Counted from the first letter of the stretch, positions 35,019 through 45,400 are shown. The stretch: 58,227 bases of DNA from Gammaproteobacteria bacterium (GCA_013289085.1 JABDAR010000008.1:1-58227); one strand, 5' to 3'. The notes: generated by a model from the sequence alone, not told the origin. Program-made: numbers and translations.

Positions 35019-38000
35019 TTAGTAAGATCCTGGAACTGGTTTAGGTTTTCTTAATTCACATTCATAATATTCTTTTTGATTTTTATCTTTTAAGTAATCA
35101 CAATCTATTTGATCTTCAGGTGGATTTTCTAACAATTTACTTTGTGTTGATCCATATAAACCTTGTTGGGTATCTTTAACAATTTCATTTCTAATATCAT
35201 TAGATATTGAATCTTGTGAAGAAGGATCTGTAGTGCCACCTGTTCCACCTGTTCCACCTGTTCCGCCTGTTCCACCTGTTCCGCCTGTTCCACCAGTTCC
35301 ACCAGTTCCACCAGTTCCACCAGTTCCACCAGTTCCGCCAGAATTATTAGTACCTAAATCTACAAGAAAAGTACACATACTGGCGCACCAAGTTAGATAA
35401 GGTGTTGATGGATTAATAGTTGTCGCATTTGGATCTGCAGATTTAACTGCCCAAGGACTATTGACATTGCCAATATTAAAGGCATTTAACATTTGATTAT
35501 CTGTGCCTTGATTAGTCATATTGACAGTGGTTAAACCCACGGCACCACTTCCTGCGCCTGCATTATCTGTAGTTTGCAAAGAAGTTTCAGTATCCCAATA
35601 AGCATGGGTAATTTGACCCGTGCTTTGACCTACAAATCCACCTACATTAGAATTTGAAGCAGTCACTTGTCCAGTACTGTAAGCCGAATCAATTGTGCCT
35701 GCATTATTTCCGATAAAACCACCGACTTGATCGGCACCTCTTACGGAACCTACAGCAAATGATTGTGTAATACTGCTTTTTGTATCGATAGTTCCAACAG
35801 CACCACCTACACCCACATTACCCGAGACAGTTGCATCTGCTGCGGATAATTGTAGCGATGAAGTATTTATTGATGAAATATTTGACATATTCCCCACTAA
35901 ACCACCCACACTATCATGGCCTGCTACAGTGGAGTTATTGCCAATAAATAATTCTTGTGCAGAACTATTCACCATAGATCCAACAATACCGCCTGTATTA
36001 TCATATCCTATAATGGAACTATTAGTCACAATTGCATTTTCCAAAGTACTTTTATTTTGCATTAAGCCAACCACTGCGCCCACATTATTCTGATTAGGTG
36101 AATTAATAGAGATGTTGTTCAGTTTAATATTTTGTAAAGTTGCCCCATCAGTTACACCAAAAAAGCCAATAGGATCATTTGAATTAAATGCATTAACAAA
36201 AGTTAAATTATTAATTGTGTAACCGTTACCATTAAATGTACCTTGAAATGGATTTGCTACGGTACCAATCGATAAAAAATTGAAATTACTTCCATTCGAA
36301 TTTAAATCTGCACCTAGTGCAAATTTATAATGCGAAACGTTATTAACACTGCCTGATAAATGACTTGAAAGATAATTTAAATCATCCAATGTATTCACCA
36401 GCATATACGCATTATATTCCCCCGCTCCATATTCCCCCGCTCCCATTTTTACATATTGCGGACCATTATTAGATAAGCCGGTATAGTCAATTTGTGCAAT
36501 ATTATCAAAACCAGTTTGACCATTTTTTCCTATTCCATTATAAAAAATATTTACATTACCAGTACTTTGGGTAAAATCAATGACACCCACCCCCATACCT
36601 TCAAAATTAACCGTACCATTATTAGTCGCCGCATTATCTGCACGTAACGTTAAATTACCCCCTGCAGTATTTGTAATCGCTGCGTTAATATCCACATTAT
36701 GCGCAGCAGATAATGTTAAAGAAGCATTAGTTCCCCAAGTTATATTATCATTGACAAAAATATCGCCTAAATCATTATTGCCAGGATCTGCAGTGGTTGA
36801 AATGGTCACATCAGTTGAATTATTTAACGCTGTATTAATAGGGGTTACTGTATCATTGCCATTATCATTTAAACTAATCGTATAACTGCCAGGATCTAAT
36901 AACCAACTACCATTTTTACCCCCCGATCCACCCGAAGCATTAACACCTGCACCTGAGACTGTTAAATATTGTTTACCAGATGTTTCAACCGTACCACCAT
37001 CACCATAATTTTTACCTTGTGCGGAAATAGTGCCGTGAAATTCTGTAGTGCCATCAGACCATACGACTACTTTACCGCCATCACCATTTGTGGTGGCATC
37101 TGCCAAAATTATTGTATTGGAATTTACTGTGGTATTTTGTGCATGTGCCATAGTGCCACTGCCTTGATAATCACCACCAATTAATACACTACCACCACCT
37201 TCTGCGCCGCTTGCAGTTAATACGGTTTTATTATTCTTACCTACCGTAATTTCATCGCCAGAAATTTGAATTTGTCCGCCTTTTTCACCCTTGTTTAAAC
37301 CAGAAGCATCTACAGTGCCGGATACATTTACTTCATTAGCACCTGATAAAACAATTTTACCGTTAACATTAGCAATTGATTTGGCTTCAACAATACCATC
37401 AACATTGATGACACTGTGTACAGCATCATTAACCGCTTGTGCAGTTAATAAAATACTGCCTGCATTGGCTGTAATTTTGCCGGTATTATCGATGTGATAT
37501 AAAGGCGCAGCTTGCGCTTCACCAATATCAAAACGAATTAATTCATCACCATACATATCCAACGTCCAGCGATCGCCCGATCCCAAAGCTACTTTTCCTA
37601 GGTTAGCTTGAATGACGCCATCATTAATCACACCAGGTGCTACTAATGCAATTAAGCCTTGATCTGCAATCGTTGTAATATGGCCATGATTTACAATTTC
37701 TGCATTAGGATCATTGCTGGCAATATCAAAATGAAATTTACCATCCGTGTTATTTAAAAAATCAGCATCTTTAATATCAGCAACACTGGCAACCAGGCTC
37801 GCAACATTCACATTGGCATTAGCGCCAAAAATAATCCCGTGTGGATTGATCAAAAATATTTTACCACTAGCGCTTAAATTGCCATCGATATTTGAAGCAT
37901 GGGAATCATTAATACGATTGAGGGTCACGCCGCCTTTGTTATTGAATTGGACGGACTCACCTTTATTCATATCAAATGAATTCCAATTGATAATCCCTTT

Positions 38001-38147
38001 ATTGCCTTTTTGATCAATAACCACATGACCTTCACCGTCATCATGAATGTTGATATTATCACCCACAGGTTTACCGCCCTTGGGATTGCTATACAAAGGT
38101 AAAGATATTGCTAATAAGCTTATAAAGACCCAGCGTTGTGCCTGCAT
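35019..38147 (-). CDS. Two-partner secretion exoprotein (TpsA, filamentous-hemagglutinin type)
   Basis: A 1042-residue secreted protein. After a signal peptide (about 1-20) comes the TPS domain (about 25-260) with WNSFDMNKGESVQFNN, NRINDSHASNIDGNLSASGKIFLINPHGIIFG and NVNVASLVAS. Next are beta-helix repeats and GLUG-type repeats (GGFIGNNAGTIDSAYSTGQV, GGFVGQSTGQITHAYWDTE). A (Gly-Gly-Thr) run of eleven units precedes a short charged C-terminus with two cysteines. It should be exported by the TpsB encoded upstream and act in adhesion. Gene order tpsB-tpsA on the same strand supports this. The size is small for an adhesin. Confidence 0.93.
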   Translation of the reverse strand: MQAQRWVFISLLAISLPLYSNPKGGKPVGDNINIHDDGEGHVVIDQKGNKGIINWNSFDMNKGESVQFNNKGGVTLNRINDSHASNIDGNLSASGKIFLINPHGIIFGANANVNVASLVASVADIKDADFLNNTDGKFHFDIASNDPNAEIVNHGHITTIADQGLIALVAPGVINDGVIQANLGKVALGSGDRWTLDMYGDELIRFDIGEAQAAPLYHIDNTGKITANAGSILLTAQAVNDAVHSVINVDGIVEAKSIANVNGKIVLSGANEVNVSGTVDASGLNKGEKGGQIQISGDEITVGKNNKTVLTASGAEGGGSVLIGGDYQGSGTMAHAQNTTVNSNTIILADATTNGDGGKVVVWSDGTTEFHGTISAQGKNYGDGGTVETSGKQYLTVSGAGVNASGGSGGKNGSWLLDPGSYTISLNDNGNDTVTPINTALNNSTDVTISTTADPGNNDLGDIFVNDNITWGTNASLTLSAAHNVDINAAITNTAGGNLTLRADNAATNNGTVNFEGMGVGVIDFTQSTGNVNIFYNGIGKNGQTGFDNIAQIDYTGLSNNGPQYVKMGAGEYGAGEYNAYMLVNTLDDLNYLSSHLSGSVNNVSHYKFALGADLNSNGSNFNFLSIGTVANPFQGTFNGNGYTINNLTFVNAFNSNDPIGFFGVTDGATLQNIKLNNISINSPNQNNVGAVVGLMQNKSTLENAIVTNSSIIGYDNTGGIVGSMVNSSAQELFIGNNSTVAGHDSVGGLVGNMSNISSINTSSLQLSAADATVSGNVGVGGAVGTIDTKSSITQSFAVGSVRGADQVGGFIGNNAGTIDSAYSTGQVTASNSNVGGFVGQSTGQITHAYWDTETSLQTTDNAGAGSGAVGLTTVNMTNQGTDNQMLNAFNIGNVNSPWAVKSADPNATTINPSTPYLTWCASMCTFLVDLGTNNSGGTGGTGGTGGTGGTGGTGGTGGTGGTGGTGGTGGTTDPSSQDSISNDIRNEIVKDTQQGLYGSTQSKLLENPPEDQIDCDYLKDKNQKEYYECELRKPKPVPGSY
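35236..35340 (-). repeat. 9-bp tandem repeat encoding (Gly-Gly-Thr)n in TpsA
   Basis: Eleven full 9-base units (CCACCTGTT / CCACCAGTT variants) plus a partial unit. Two sub-blocks (units 1-6 with CTG, 7-11 with CAG) suggest two rounds of slippage expansion. Copy-number changes keep the frame. Confidence 0.95.
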
Positions 38148-38401
38148 TACTTCTACCGATTTAGTTATTCTTATAAGATAAGTTTATGTTTTTTTGACAC
38201 TGGATATTTTTTAAATTTATGCTGGTTGGCTTACAACAACCTATGGCCAGCCCAGGTGAGGTCTTGGGTGAAAAAAAATTGTCATAAATGAAGCAGTTAT
38301 AGTGAGTGGTTGAAACTGGAAAAGTTCCCACTGAATGGTTTTGATTGAAAAAATAGAGTTTATCGTGCTTTGCTGTCAGTAAAGGCTGATTATGCTATCA
38401 G

Positions 38402-40060
38402 CTAATATTGTGCCGTGAAGTAGAAAAATCCCCTGGCATCGTAATTATTGGCTGCATCGACTTTTTTGGTTAGTGGTTGCGCCACTTCTAATTGACCGGT
38501 TACAAAGTCTGTTAAATCAAACCGAAGGCCGCCGCCTAAGGAAGTTAGACTTTGCTCAATATCAACGACTCTTTGATAAATTGAACCGCCATCATAACTA
38601 ATATAGGGTTGAATAAAATTAATTAACCAGCTATCAGGATAAAAGCTTTGGCGAAGTTCAATCCGCCCTGCAAAACCAGAATCACCCGCAATTTCAAAGT
38701 AATCATAGGCAAGACCATAATCTTGACCACCCACCCCAAATTCTTCAGCAGCCAGCACAGGATTTGCCGCATACTGTCCTTGTGCACTTAAAAATAAAGC
38801 AAAATCCCAAGGTAAAGCTTGTAAACGCGTAGCCGTAGCCGTGACTTTTGTATAATCTTTTGTACCATAAAAACGTGATCTTTCTATGGGAGGTTTATTA
38901 TTCCCGGTAAAAAGATTTATCCCTTTCGATACTTCTGCAATCAGCAAATTATTGCCTGCCCAACTGTCCATGACATCATAAACAAATCCCATACGTACTG
39001 ATTCTATTTGATCAAAATATAATAATTCACCGAGCGTATTGGTTTTACTGCCTAAAATATCATAATCTAACCAGACGGATAGATTTTGTTGTCGTTGCCG
39101 TAATAAAGGCTCATGGATAGATAATTGCACTGTATTACTATAACCATGCACATCTAATTCCGCTAAGGATGCACCTGGATTAACTTCACTGTACATCCCA
39201 ACAGCTTTCCAATATGTCCCTGAGCCTCCAAATGGTTTAATATGAGTTAAGGTGGCTGCTGACATTTCATGAACAGGATCTGACACTGTGCCCTCTAATA
39301 TAGTTTGACTAATATAACCACCAGGATTATTCATTATCACTTCCGCTAAATATTCTGTAGGACCTGTATATACCGTGCCGCGATTATCAACATGCGCGAC
39401 TGCGCCAAAATCTTGCTCTTCTACTTCTATCGTTAAACGACTTGCACCTTGAGTGCTAGGAGAGGCGGATAAAATACTTTTTACACTCACTCCGGGTAAA
39501 TCATTCATTAATAGTAAAGCGGTTTCTAGTTCAGATAATTTTAATGGCTTTGATTCTAAAATCGGTTCTGCCATTTCACTTAAAAAATTTTTCAAACCTT
39601 CATCATCGGTAATAATATCAATTTGATCGATATAACCTTCTATAATAATAATTTTAATTTTTTCATGAGGCAGAATTTCCTGCGCAGGAATAATCACTCG
39701 AGTTAAAATATAACCTTGACTGGTATAAGCATTCTCAAGTCTATCAGCAATCGAGTAAAGCTGAACCAAATTAATTTCCTTACCTATTTCCGCTTCATAT
39801 AAAGGCAGCAGTTCTTCATCGGTAAGCAAATGTTCGCCTTCAATATTAAACCCATTAAAAGTAAAAAATACAGCCTCACCGCTCGATGGCGCAATAGGTT
39901 CACTTGGCATCACAGTCAATATATCTGTAGGTGAATAAGGCTCACTTGGGCCAGGTTGGCGGGATATCTGCCGCTCAGGCTGTACGGTGGGTGGTAAAAT
40001 ATTAATTGCCCATACCATCCCAGTAAATAGGCAACATAACAATAATAAAATTAGGCGCAT
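38402..40060 (-). CDS. Two-partner secretion transporter (TpsB, ShlB/FhaC type)
   Basis: This 552-residue outer-membrane protein carries the partner exoprotein across the outer membrane. It has a signal peptide (MRLILLLLCCLFTGMVWA), a proline-rich segment, two POTRA domains (FNGFNIEGEHLLTDEELLPLY.. and IDIITDDEGLKNFLSEMAEPIL) and a 16-strand barrel typical of the family (DFGAVAHVDNRGTVYTGP, ending FFYFTAQY with an aromatic C-terminus). tpsA follows after 254 bases in which I see no other gene. Confidence 0.95.
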   Translation of the reverse strand: MRLILLLLCCLFTGMVWAINILPPTVQPERQISRQPGPSEPYSPTDILTVMPSEPIAPSSGEAVFFTFNGFNIEGEHLLTDEELLPLYEAEIGKEINLVQLYSIADRLENAYTSQGYILTRVIIPAQEILPHEKIKIIIIEGYIDQIDIITDDEGLKNFLSEMAEPILESKPLKLSELETALLLMNDLPGVSVKSILSASPSTQGASRLTIEVEEQDFGAVAHVDNRGTVYTGPTEYLAEVIMNNPGGYISQTILEGTVSDPVHEMSAATLTHIKPFGGSGTYWKAVGMYSEVNPGASLAELDVHGYSNTVQLSIHEPLLRQRQQNLSVWLDYDILGSKTNTLGELLYFDQIESVRMGFVYDVMDSWAGNNLLIAEVSKGINLFTGNNKPPIERSRFYGTKDYTKVTATATRLQALPWDFALFLSAQGQYAANPVLAAEEFGVGGQDYGLAYDYFEIAGDSGFAGRIELRQSFYPDSWLINFIQPYISYDGGSIYQRVVDIEQSLTSLGGGLRFDLTDFVTGQLEVAQPLTKKVDAANNYDARGFFYFTAQY

Positions 40061-40113
40061 GTGGAATACCTAAAAGTCCATTTTTAGATTATAATCATAG
40101 CTGATTTTTAATA

Positions 40114-41262
40114 ATGCGACATCTAATGATAATTGATACCCAAGAAATAGTTTTAGATAATATTATTGCTAACTTTCCTGGAAATCTTTTTTGGAAAGAT
40201 AAAAATCTTATCTACCGAGGATGCAATGAGCTGCAAGCAAAATCTTCCGGATATACACGCGAAGAAATGATCGGCAAAACTGATTATGAAATGCCCTGGA
40301 AAGCGGCGGCAGACACTATACAAAAAATTGACCAAGAGATCATCCAAACAGGAAATATTGTCACCTGTGAGGAAATTGCTCAATTAGCGGATGGTAAAAC
40401 AGCTACATTTCTTTCTAAAAAAATACCGCTTAGAGATAAACAAAATAATATTATAGGTGTGATGGGTATCGCTTTTGATATTACCGCAGAAAAAGAAGCT
40501 GAACAATTGCAACTTAAAAACAAAGTACTGGAAGAACAAGAAGGTGTGACGCGATTATTAGCCGCGAGTATGGCACATGAATTGCGTACGCCACTACGCG
40601 CCATTGAATCTGGCGCAGAGGGGCTTGAAAAATTTTTACCCCTACTATTAGAAACTTATAAAAAAGCAAAAGAAGCCCAATTAGACATTCCCTATATTAC
40701 ACCCATGCATTATAAATCATTAGCCAGCATTGTAAAAAACACTAAAGTTGAAACCAGAGCCGCTTTTGCAGTGGTTGACATGTTATTAGTGAGGACAAAT
40801 TTATCACATATTGATACCGCAAAATTTACCACCTGCTCGATGGCAACATGTATTGAAGAAGCGCTGCGACGTTATCCTATTAGAAGTGATGAAACGCATC
40901 TTGTTCATTGGAAAAAAAGTGATTTTTCTTTTCACGGTGATGAATTATTGATGATCCATATTATTTTTAATTTACTTAAAAATGCACTGCATTTTGTTAA
41001 AGCAGCCAATAAAGGTGAAATTCAAATCTGGTGCGATAAAAATGAAAAATATAATATATTACATTTCAAAGATACAGGTCTTGGTATGGAACCCGAAATA
41101 CTCTCTAATATATTTCAACCTTTTTATACCCGCACGCGCCACGGCACCGGCGTCGGTCTTGCGTTTTGTAAACTGGTGATGAACAGTTTTGGTGGTGATA
41201 TTAGCTGTGATTCAGTCAAAGGTGAATATACTGATTTTACCATGACTTTCCCGCGTATCTAA
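40114..41262 (+). CDS. Soluble PAS-domain sensor histidine kinase (orphan)
   Basis: A 382-residue protein without membrane segments: a PAS domain (about 12-130; FPGNLFWKDKNLIYRGCNELQA, GKTDYEMPW), then the dimerisation/phosphoacceptor helix with H155 in MAHELRTPL, then the ATPase domain with NLLKNALHFV (N box), DTGLGM (G1) and GTGVGLAFCK (G2). The PAS and H-box sequences resemble Legionella/Vibrio quorum-type kinases, but that is similarity from memory. No response regulator is encoded nearby. It is divergent from tpsB, with only 53 bases between, so a regulatory link to the TPS genes is possible. Confidence 0.92.
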   Translation: MRHLMIIDTQEIVLDNIIANFPGNLFWKDKNLIYRGCNELQAKSSGYTREEMIGKTDYEMPWKAAADTIQKIDQEIIQTGNIVTCEEIAQLADGKTATFLSKKIPLRDKQNNIIGVMGIAFDITAEKEAEQLQLKNKVLEEQEGVTRLLAASMAHELRTPLRAIESGAEGLEKFLPLLLETYKKAKEAQLDIPYITPMHYKSLASIVKNTKVETRAAFAVVDMLLVRTNLSHIDTAKFTTCSMATCIEEALRRYPIRSDETHLVHWKKSDFSFHGDELLMIHIIFNLLKNALHFVKAANKGEIQIWCDKNEKYNILHFKDTGLGMEPEILSNIFQPFYTRTRHGTGVGLAFCKLVMNSFGGDISCDSVKGEYTDFTMTFPRI

Positions 41263-42485
41263 TATAAAAAACCCCATATCCACAAAGGAATTTTATTGCG
41301 GAAGCCTTGTTCGATATCATCAACTGTTAAATAAGCGTGTTGTATATTTTTAATTTGCTGAAAATCTTTATTTTTCCCACCCACTTCAAAAGTATATTTT
41401 CTATCAACTAGAAAATCACCGATAAGCGGCAGGTGAATAGAATATTGTGTTTTCAACATGGAAATAAAAAATACTTCTCGCAAGGTACCTTTATCTATGG
41501 ATTGCCTACCACTTAAAGCAAATAATTGGCAAGTATTTTCAGGATAAATTTTATCTGCTTTTTTTAGCCCATCTATTTTTTTATCATTTTTATGCAATGC
41601 TATGATAATTCCAGCTTCTTCAATAATTTTCATATATTGTTTAAGCGTACGTTCGTCGGCAATTTCTAAAATTGTTTTTAGTTCTTTTAAATCGACCGTA
41701 AAAGGCACATGCGTGCTTAAAAATGCTAATAATCTTTTCATTTTATCGACACTTGCACCGGATAAGGTAGGATAAATAGCCGGCAAATCGCTTTCTAGTA
41801 CCGTATGTAAATTTTGCTCTACTGTTAAATAAAAAATATTTTTATCTGGAAATTCTATTGAATAAGGATAGTAACCGTATTTTATATACTCTCCAAACAA
41901 AGGTAAAATATTTAATGATGCGGCACTAATAGTTTTAACAATATGTGCAGAAAATTTTTCATGTCCAGATAAAATATCTTCAAAACTAATGGATGAGAAG
42001 GTAATATTATGCCAAAGTTCTAGATACTCTCGAAACGACATGCCCTGCATGGTATATACGATGGCACGTCGTGATAAATCATGCGAGCCACTATGAATGG
42101 CGAGCGCTGAACTCCCTGAAGCAAACATACGTAACTTCGGAAAAGTATCATAAATACTTTTAAGCTCTTGCGACCAATTAGCATATTTATGAATTTCATC
42201 AAAACAAATACAAAGCCCACCTTGTTGAGCAAAAGCTTCCGCTATTTCATACAAAGAAAAATTTTTTACCAAAAAATGATCAACAGGAACATATAGTATT
42301 TGTCGCGCAGATAAATTAAGGCCCCGCAACAATTGGACCAAAACCGTAGACTTGCCCACACCTCGCTCCCCGCGAATAATGGTAAATCTATGCTCAAAAG
42401 TATGTTGTTTTATAAAATAGCGGATATAGGGCCGATATTGCAGCTCTAGAAATTGCTCACTTAGGGGAAATAACACGTCTAACAT
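41259..42485 (-). CDS. AAA ATPase with DUF4143-like C-terminus
   Basis: A 408-residue protein of the bacterial ATPase family linked to DUF4143: Walker A IRGERGVGKST near residue 35-45, ICFDEIHKYANWSQELKSIYD (Walker B), ASGSSALAI (sensor) and a C-terminal winged-helix/nuclease-like part with FEVGGKNKDFQQI. The function of this family is not established. The ATG at 42485 with GAGG upstream is preferred to the extended frame to 42563, which would add a spurious hydrophobic segment. It is convergent with the kinase, overlapping by 4 bases. Confidence 0.85.
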   Translation of the reverse strand: MLDVLFPLSEQFLELQYRPYIRYFIKQHTFEHRFTIIRGERGVGKSTVLVQLLRGLNLSARQILYVPVDHFLVKNFSLYEIAEAFAQQGGLCICFDEIHKYANWSQELKSIYDTFPKLRMFASGSSALAIHSGSHDLSRRAIVYTMQGMSFREYLELWHNITFSSISFEDILSGHEKFSAHIVKTISAASLNILPLFGEYIKYGYYPYSIEFPDKNIFYLTVEQNLHTVLESDLPAIYPTLSGASVDKMKRLLAFLSTHVPFTVDLKELKTILEIADERTLKQYMKIIEEAGIIIALHKNDKKIDGLKKADKIYPENTCQLFALSGRQSIDKGTLREVFFISMLKTQYSIHLPLIGDFLVDRKYTFEVGGKNKDFQQIKNIQHAYLTVDDIEQGFRNKIPLWIWGFLY

Positions 42486-42680
42486 ACCGACCTCATTATA
42501 GGATTTCAATACTATTATAATTGAAAAAAATAGGATTGCAATACTATACAGGTCCATGACCATCTGGGAAAGGCCTCCTGCTGCTCTGCGTTACATGGAC
42601 ATCATAACGCCAATATTGATATACTTTTATTATTCAACACCTGAAAAAATAAGAAGGACTTTTAACCAAAGAATACATTA

Positions 42681-44363
42681 ATGCAACAAACTGAAGCTTT
42701 TCATTTATTAAAAATGGGGAAAAATATTTTCCTCACCGGTGAAGCAGGTTCAGGCAAAACCTACCTGCTCAATAAATACATTCAATACCTCAAAGAAAAT
42801 TATGTCAAAGTTGCTGTCACTGCATCTACCGGTATAGCTGCTACACATTTGCAAGGCAATACCCTACATTCATGGTCAGGCATAGGCGTAAGAGACACAC
42901 TCACCGATGATGATCTAGATAAAATAATCTCTTCTGAACGAATTAAACGTAACTATAAAAAAGCACGTGTACTCATAGTGGATGAGATCTCTATGCTGCA
43001 TAACTATCAATTAGATATGGTAGATACCATTGCACGTTTATTGCTGCAACAACATCTACCCTTTGGCGGCATGCAAGTCATTCTATGTGGTGATTTTTTT
43101 CAATTGCCTCCAATCTCTTCGAAAGATTCTTTCACACAGGAAAAACAGTTTGCTTTTGAAGCAAACTCATGGATAACGGGCGATTTTTATGTGTGCTATT
43201 TGCACGAACAACATCGTCAACAGAATGACCCCTTATATAATATTTTAAACGATATACGCAGTGGCACTGCAGGCGAGCACACTAAAGTCCCATTGCGTAC
43301 ACGTTATAAAAAAGAACCGCAAGGCCATACCAAAGCTACAAAATTATATTCTCGTAATGTGAATGTTGATTTGATTAATGCAGAAGAACTCGCAAACATC
43401 AATAGTGAAGAAAAAATATTTAAGATGACAAGCGATGGTTTTCCTTTAATGGTAGAGGGATTAAAAAGAAATTGTCTAGCAAATGAGGAATTAAAATTAA
43501 AAATCGGTGCAGAAGTGATGTTTATCAAAAATCATGTGCTAGGCAAATATGCAAATGGCACACGCTGCACTGTGATTGGATTTGATCCCCATCAAGGTTG
43601 GCCTATTGTTAAAACTTATGATAATGTCACTCTAATCGCCGAACCCGAAAAATGGCAATATGAAGATGATGGCATCATACGCGCCACCATCACGCAAATA
43701 CCCCTCAGACTTGCCTGGGCTATCACCATTCATAAAAGTCAGGGTATGACTTTAGATACTGCAGAAATTGATTTAGGCGATGCCTTTGAACCTGGTATGG
43801 GTTATGTTGCCTTATCACGCGTACGACGTTTAGATGGATTAAAACTCATGAATCTAAATGAAATGGCATTAACAGTACATTCTAAAATTCTTGACCATGA
43901 TAAAATTTTCAAACAATGCTCAGCAGATAATGTCGAATATCTAAAAACATTATCCAATACTGAAATAGCACAATATCAAAAACAAACGCTCATTGATCGC
44001 TTTGGTGGTTGCACTATAAAACCTGCTACAAGAAAAGAAAAAGCACTTCCCACCCATCTTATCACTTTGGAAATGCTAAAAGAAAACCAATCCATTATAG
44101 AAATTGCTGAGAATCGTGATCTGTCCATAGGCACCCTATTGACTCATATTGAAAAACTTAAAGGTTTAGAATTAGTTAATGACCATCATATCAAGCACCT
44201 CAAATGCATGCTCAAGCAAGAAGATTTTGATACTATTATTGAAGCATTAAAAGTTTCAGAAGATGGAAAATTAATGCCGATTTATGAGCAATATAATGGT
44301 AAATATTCCTATGAAAGCATTCGGATAGTCAGACTTTTTGTGATGCAGAAAGACATATCATGA
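42681..44363 (+). CDS. PIF1-like DNA helicase (AAA_30)
   Basis: A 560-residue superfamily 1B helicase: Walker A LTGEAGSGKTYLL at residues about 17-29, VTASTGIAATHLQGNTLHSWSGIG, Walker B VLIVDEISMLHN, CGDFFQLPP, and the C-terminal UvrD_C-like AWAITIHKSQGMTLD..ALSRVRRLDGL. The last 110 residues form an HTH/RQC-like domain (IIEIAENRDLSIGTLLTHIEKLKG). It likely unwinds 5'-tailed DNA or forks. Such PIF1-like helicases are widespread in bacteria. Standalone gene. Confidence 0.92.
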   Translation: MQQTEAFHLLKMGKNIFLTGEAGSGKTYLLNKYIQYLKENYVKVAVTASTGIAATHLQGNTLHSWSGIGVRDTLTDDDLDKIISSERIKRNYKKARVLIVDEISMLHNYQLDMVDTIARLLLQQHLPFGGMQVILCGDFFQLPPISSKDSFTQEKQFAFEANSWITGDFYVCYLHEQHRQQNDPLYNILNDIRSGTAGEHTKVPLRTRYKKEPQGHTKATKLYSRNVNVDLINAEELANINSEEKIFKMTSDGFPLMVEGLKRNCLANEELKLKIGAEVMFIKNHVLGKYANGTRCTVIGFDPHQGWPIVKTYDNVTLIAEPEKWQYEDDGIIRATITQIPLRLAWAITIHKSQGMTLDTAEIDLGDAFEPGMGYVALSRVRRLDGLKLMNLNEMALTVHSKILDHDKIFKQCSADNVEYLKTLSNTEIAQYQKQTLIDRFGGCTIKPATRKEKALPTHLITLEMLKENQSIIEIAENRDLSIGTLLTHIEKLKGLELVNDHHIKHLKCMLKQEDFDTIIEALKVSEDGKLMPIYEQYNGKYSYESIRIVRLFVMQKDIS

Positions 44364-44378
44364 TAGCGTGGACGCCAG

Positions 44379-45233
44379 CTATTTGGAATGATGATCCATA
44401 AAAACAAAATCAACCACAATAGGAAAATGATCTGATGCGCCTTCTTGAAGTACTTGAACGTTTACGACTTTAAACTCGCTTGTTTGATAATAAACATGAT
44501 CAAAATAATCTACTACATAAAACGGACCTACAGGCCAATACCATGTATTGATTGGTTCTTGCAGATATGATTCTGCTTTGCCAAACCCAAGTTCTTTGAA
44601 CATATCATCATCAACACCTCGAGTATCTTGATTAAAATCACCCGCAATGATAAGTGGTAAGTCATCTTTCAGCTGTAAAAAATATTCATTAATTTGTTGA
44701 GTTCGTATTGATTGAGCCTCCCAAATGGAATAAGGTTTGATGTGTTTTGGTGCATCTTTTGACAAAATGGTTGGTATTAAATAAAAATTTGCCAATGAGA
44801 ATTTACCCCATTTTGTATCAACCTCACCCACCCAAGCAGGATACCACCCTGATGATGAGGTCAGATATTTTTTGGTAGTGATGGGGAATTTAGATAATAT
44901 GGCGATGCCTCTTCCTTCTACCTGTTCAAATATATAATAAGGGTATTGTTGGCCAAGCTCCCGAAGTAGAATTTTTTTCCATGAACGACTTGATTCTTGA
45001 AACAGAATCACATCGGCATTAACTATTTTAATTGCATGAATGGTTTCCAAACGATTATTGTGAGGCCAGCCCGAATCTCCCCAATCAATATTATAACTTG
45101 CAATCCGAAATGTATCATTTGGTTTAGACCCAAAATCTTGGTATGAAATATGTTTAGGATTAAAGGAAATACAACCTTGCAGAAGAAGTAAGCAAACAAT
45201 TCCTATGAAAAGATTTTTATAAGATATATTCAC
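44379..45233 (-). CDS. Endonuclease/exonuclease/phosphatase (EEP) family lipoprotein
   Basis: A 284-residue predicted lipoprotein (lipobox LLQGC, residues about 17-21) with the EEP fold: FRIASYNIDWG, ADVILFQESSRSWKK (metal glutamate), GRGIAILSKFPI, PLIIAGDFNQDTRG and the C-terminal SDHFPIVVDF. Substrates in this family include DNA, inositol phosphates and sphingomyelin; an envelope location makes DNA or phospholipid more likely than an intracellular role. It starts with GTG at 45233. It is convergent with the helicase. Confidence 0.88.
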   Translation of the reverse strand: MNISYKNLFIGIVCLLLLQGCISFNPKHISYQDFGSKPNDTFRIASYNIDWGDSGWPHNNRLETIHAIKIVNADVILFQESSRSWKKILLRELGQQYPYYIFEQVEGRGIAILSKFPITTKKYLTSSSGWYPAWVGEVDTKWGKFSLANFYLIPTILSKDAPKHIKPYSIWEAQSIRTQQINEYFLQLKDDLPLIIAGDFNQDTRGVDDDMFKELGFGKAESYLQEPINTWYWPVGPFYVVDYFDHVYYQTSEFKVVNVQVLQEGASDHFPIVVDFVFMDHHSK

Positions 45234-45307
45234 TTATTATTATTCCCCATCCTATGAGCGAGAGTCTAACAAGAATTATAGCTGAATCTTATTATTTTCC
45301 CTTTGGA

Positions 45308-45346
45308 CTTAAGCGCATTCTCTTCAATTTTTGTAAACGCTTCACC
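45308..45346 (-). pseudogene. Remnant of a higBA toxin-antitoxin locus
   Basis: 16 bases (45308-45323) are identical to the higA interior at 53414-53429, and the next 23 bases (45324-45346) are identical to higB 3' sequence at 53587-53609, in the same order and strand. The intervening 157 bases are deleted. It lies 54 bases left of a tRNA-Trp fragment, so an earlier island here also carried higBA. Confidence 0.8.
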
Positions 45347-45400
45347 GTGCATTGAAAATATTTTAGGTATTTAAACTAACTTGTTTTTATTGACTAATCC

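Noticed and set aside
35129..35329. Open frame within the GGT repeat of tpsA
   Set aside because: An artefact of the 9-bp repeat being open in another frame (Glu-Leu-Val repeats).
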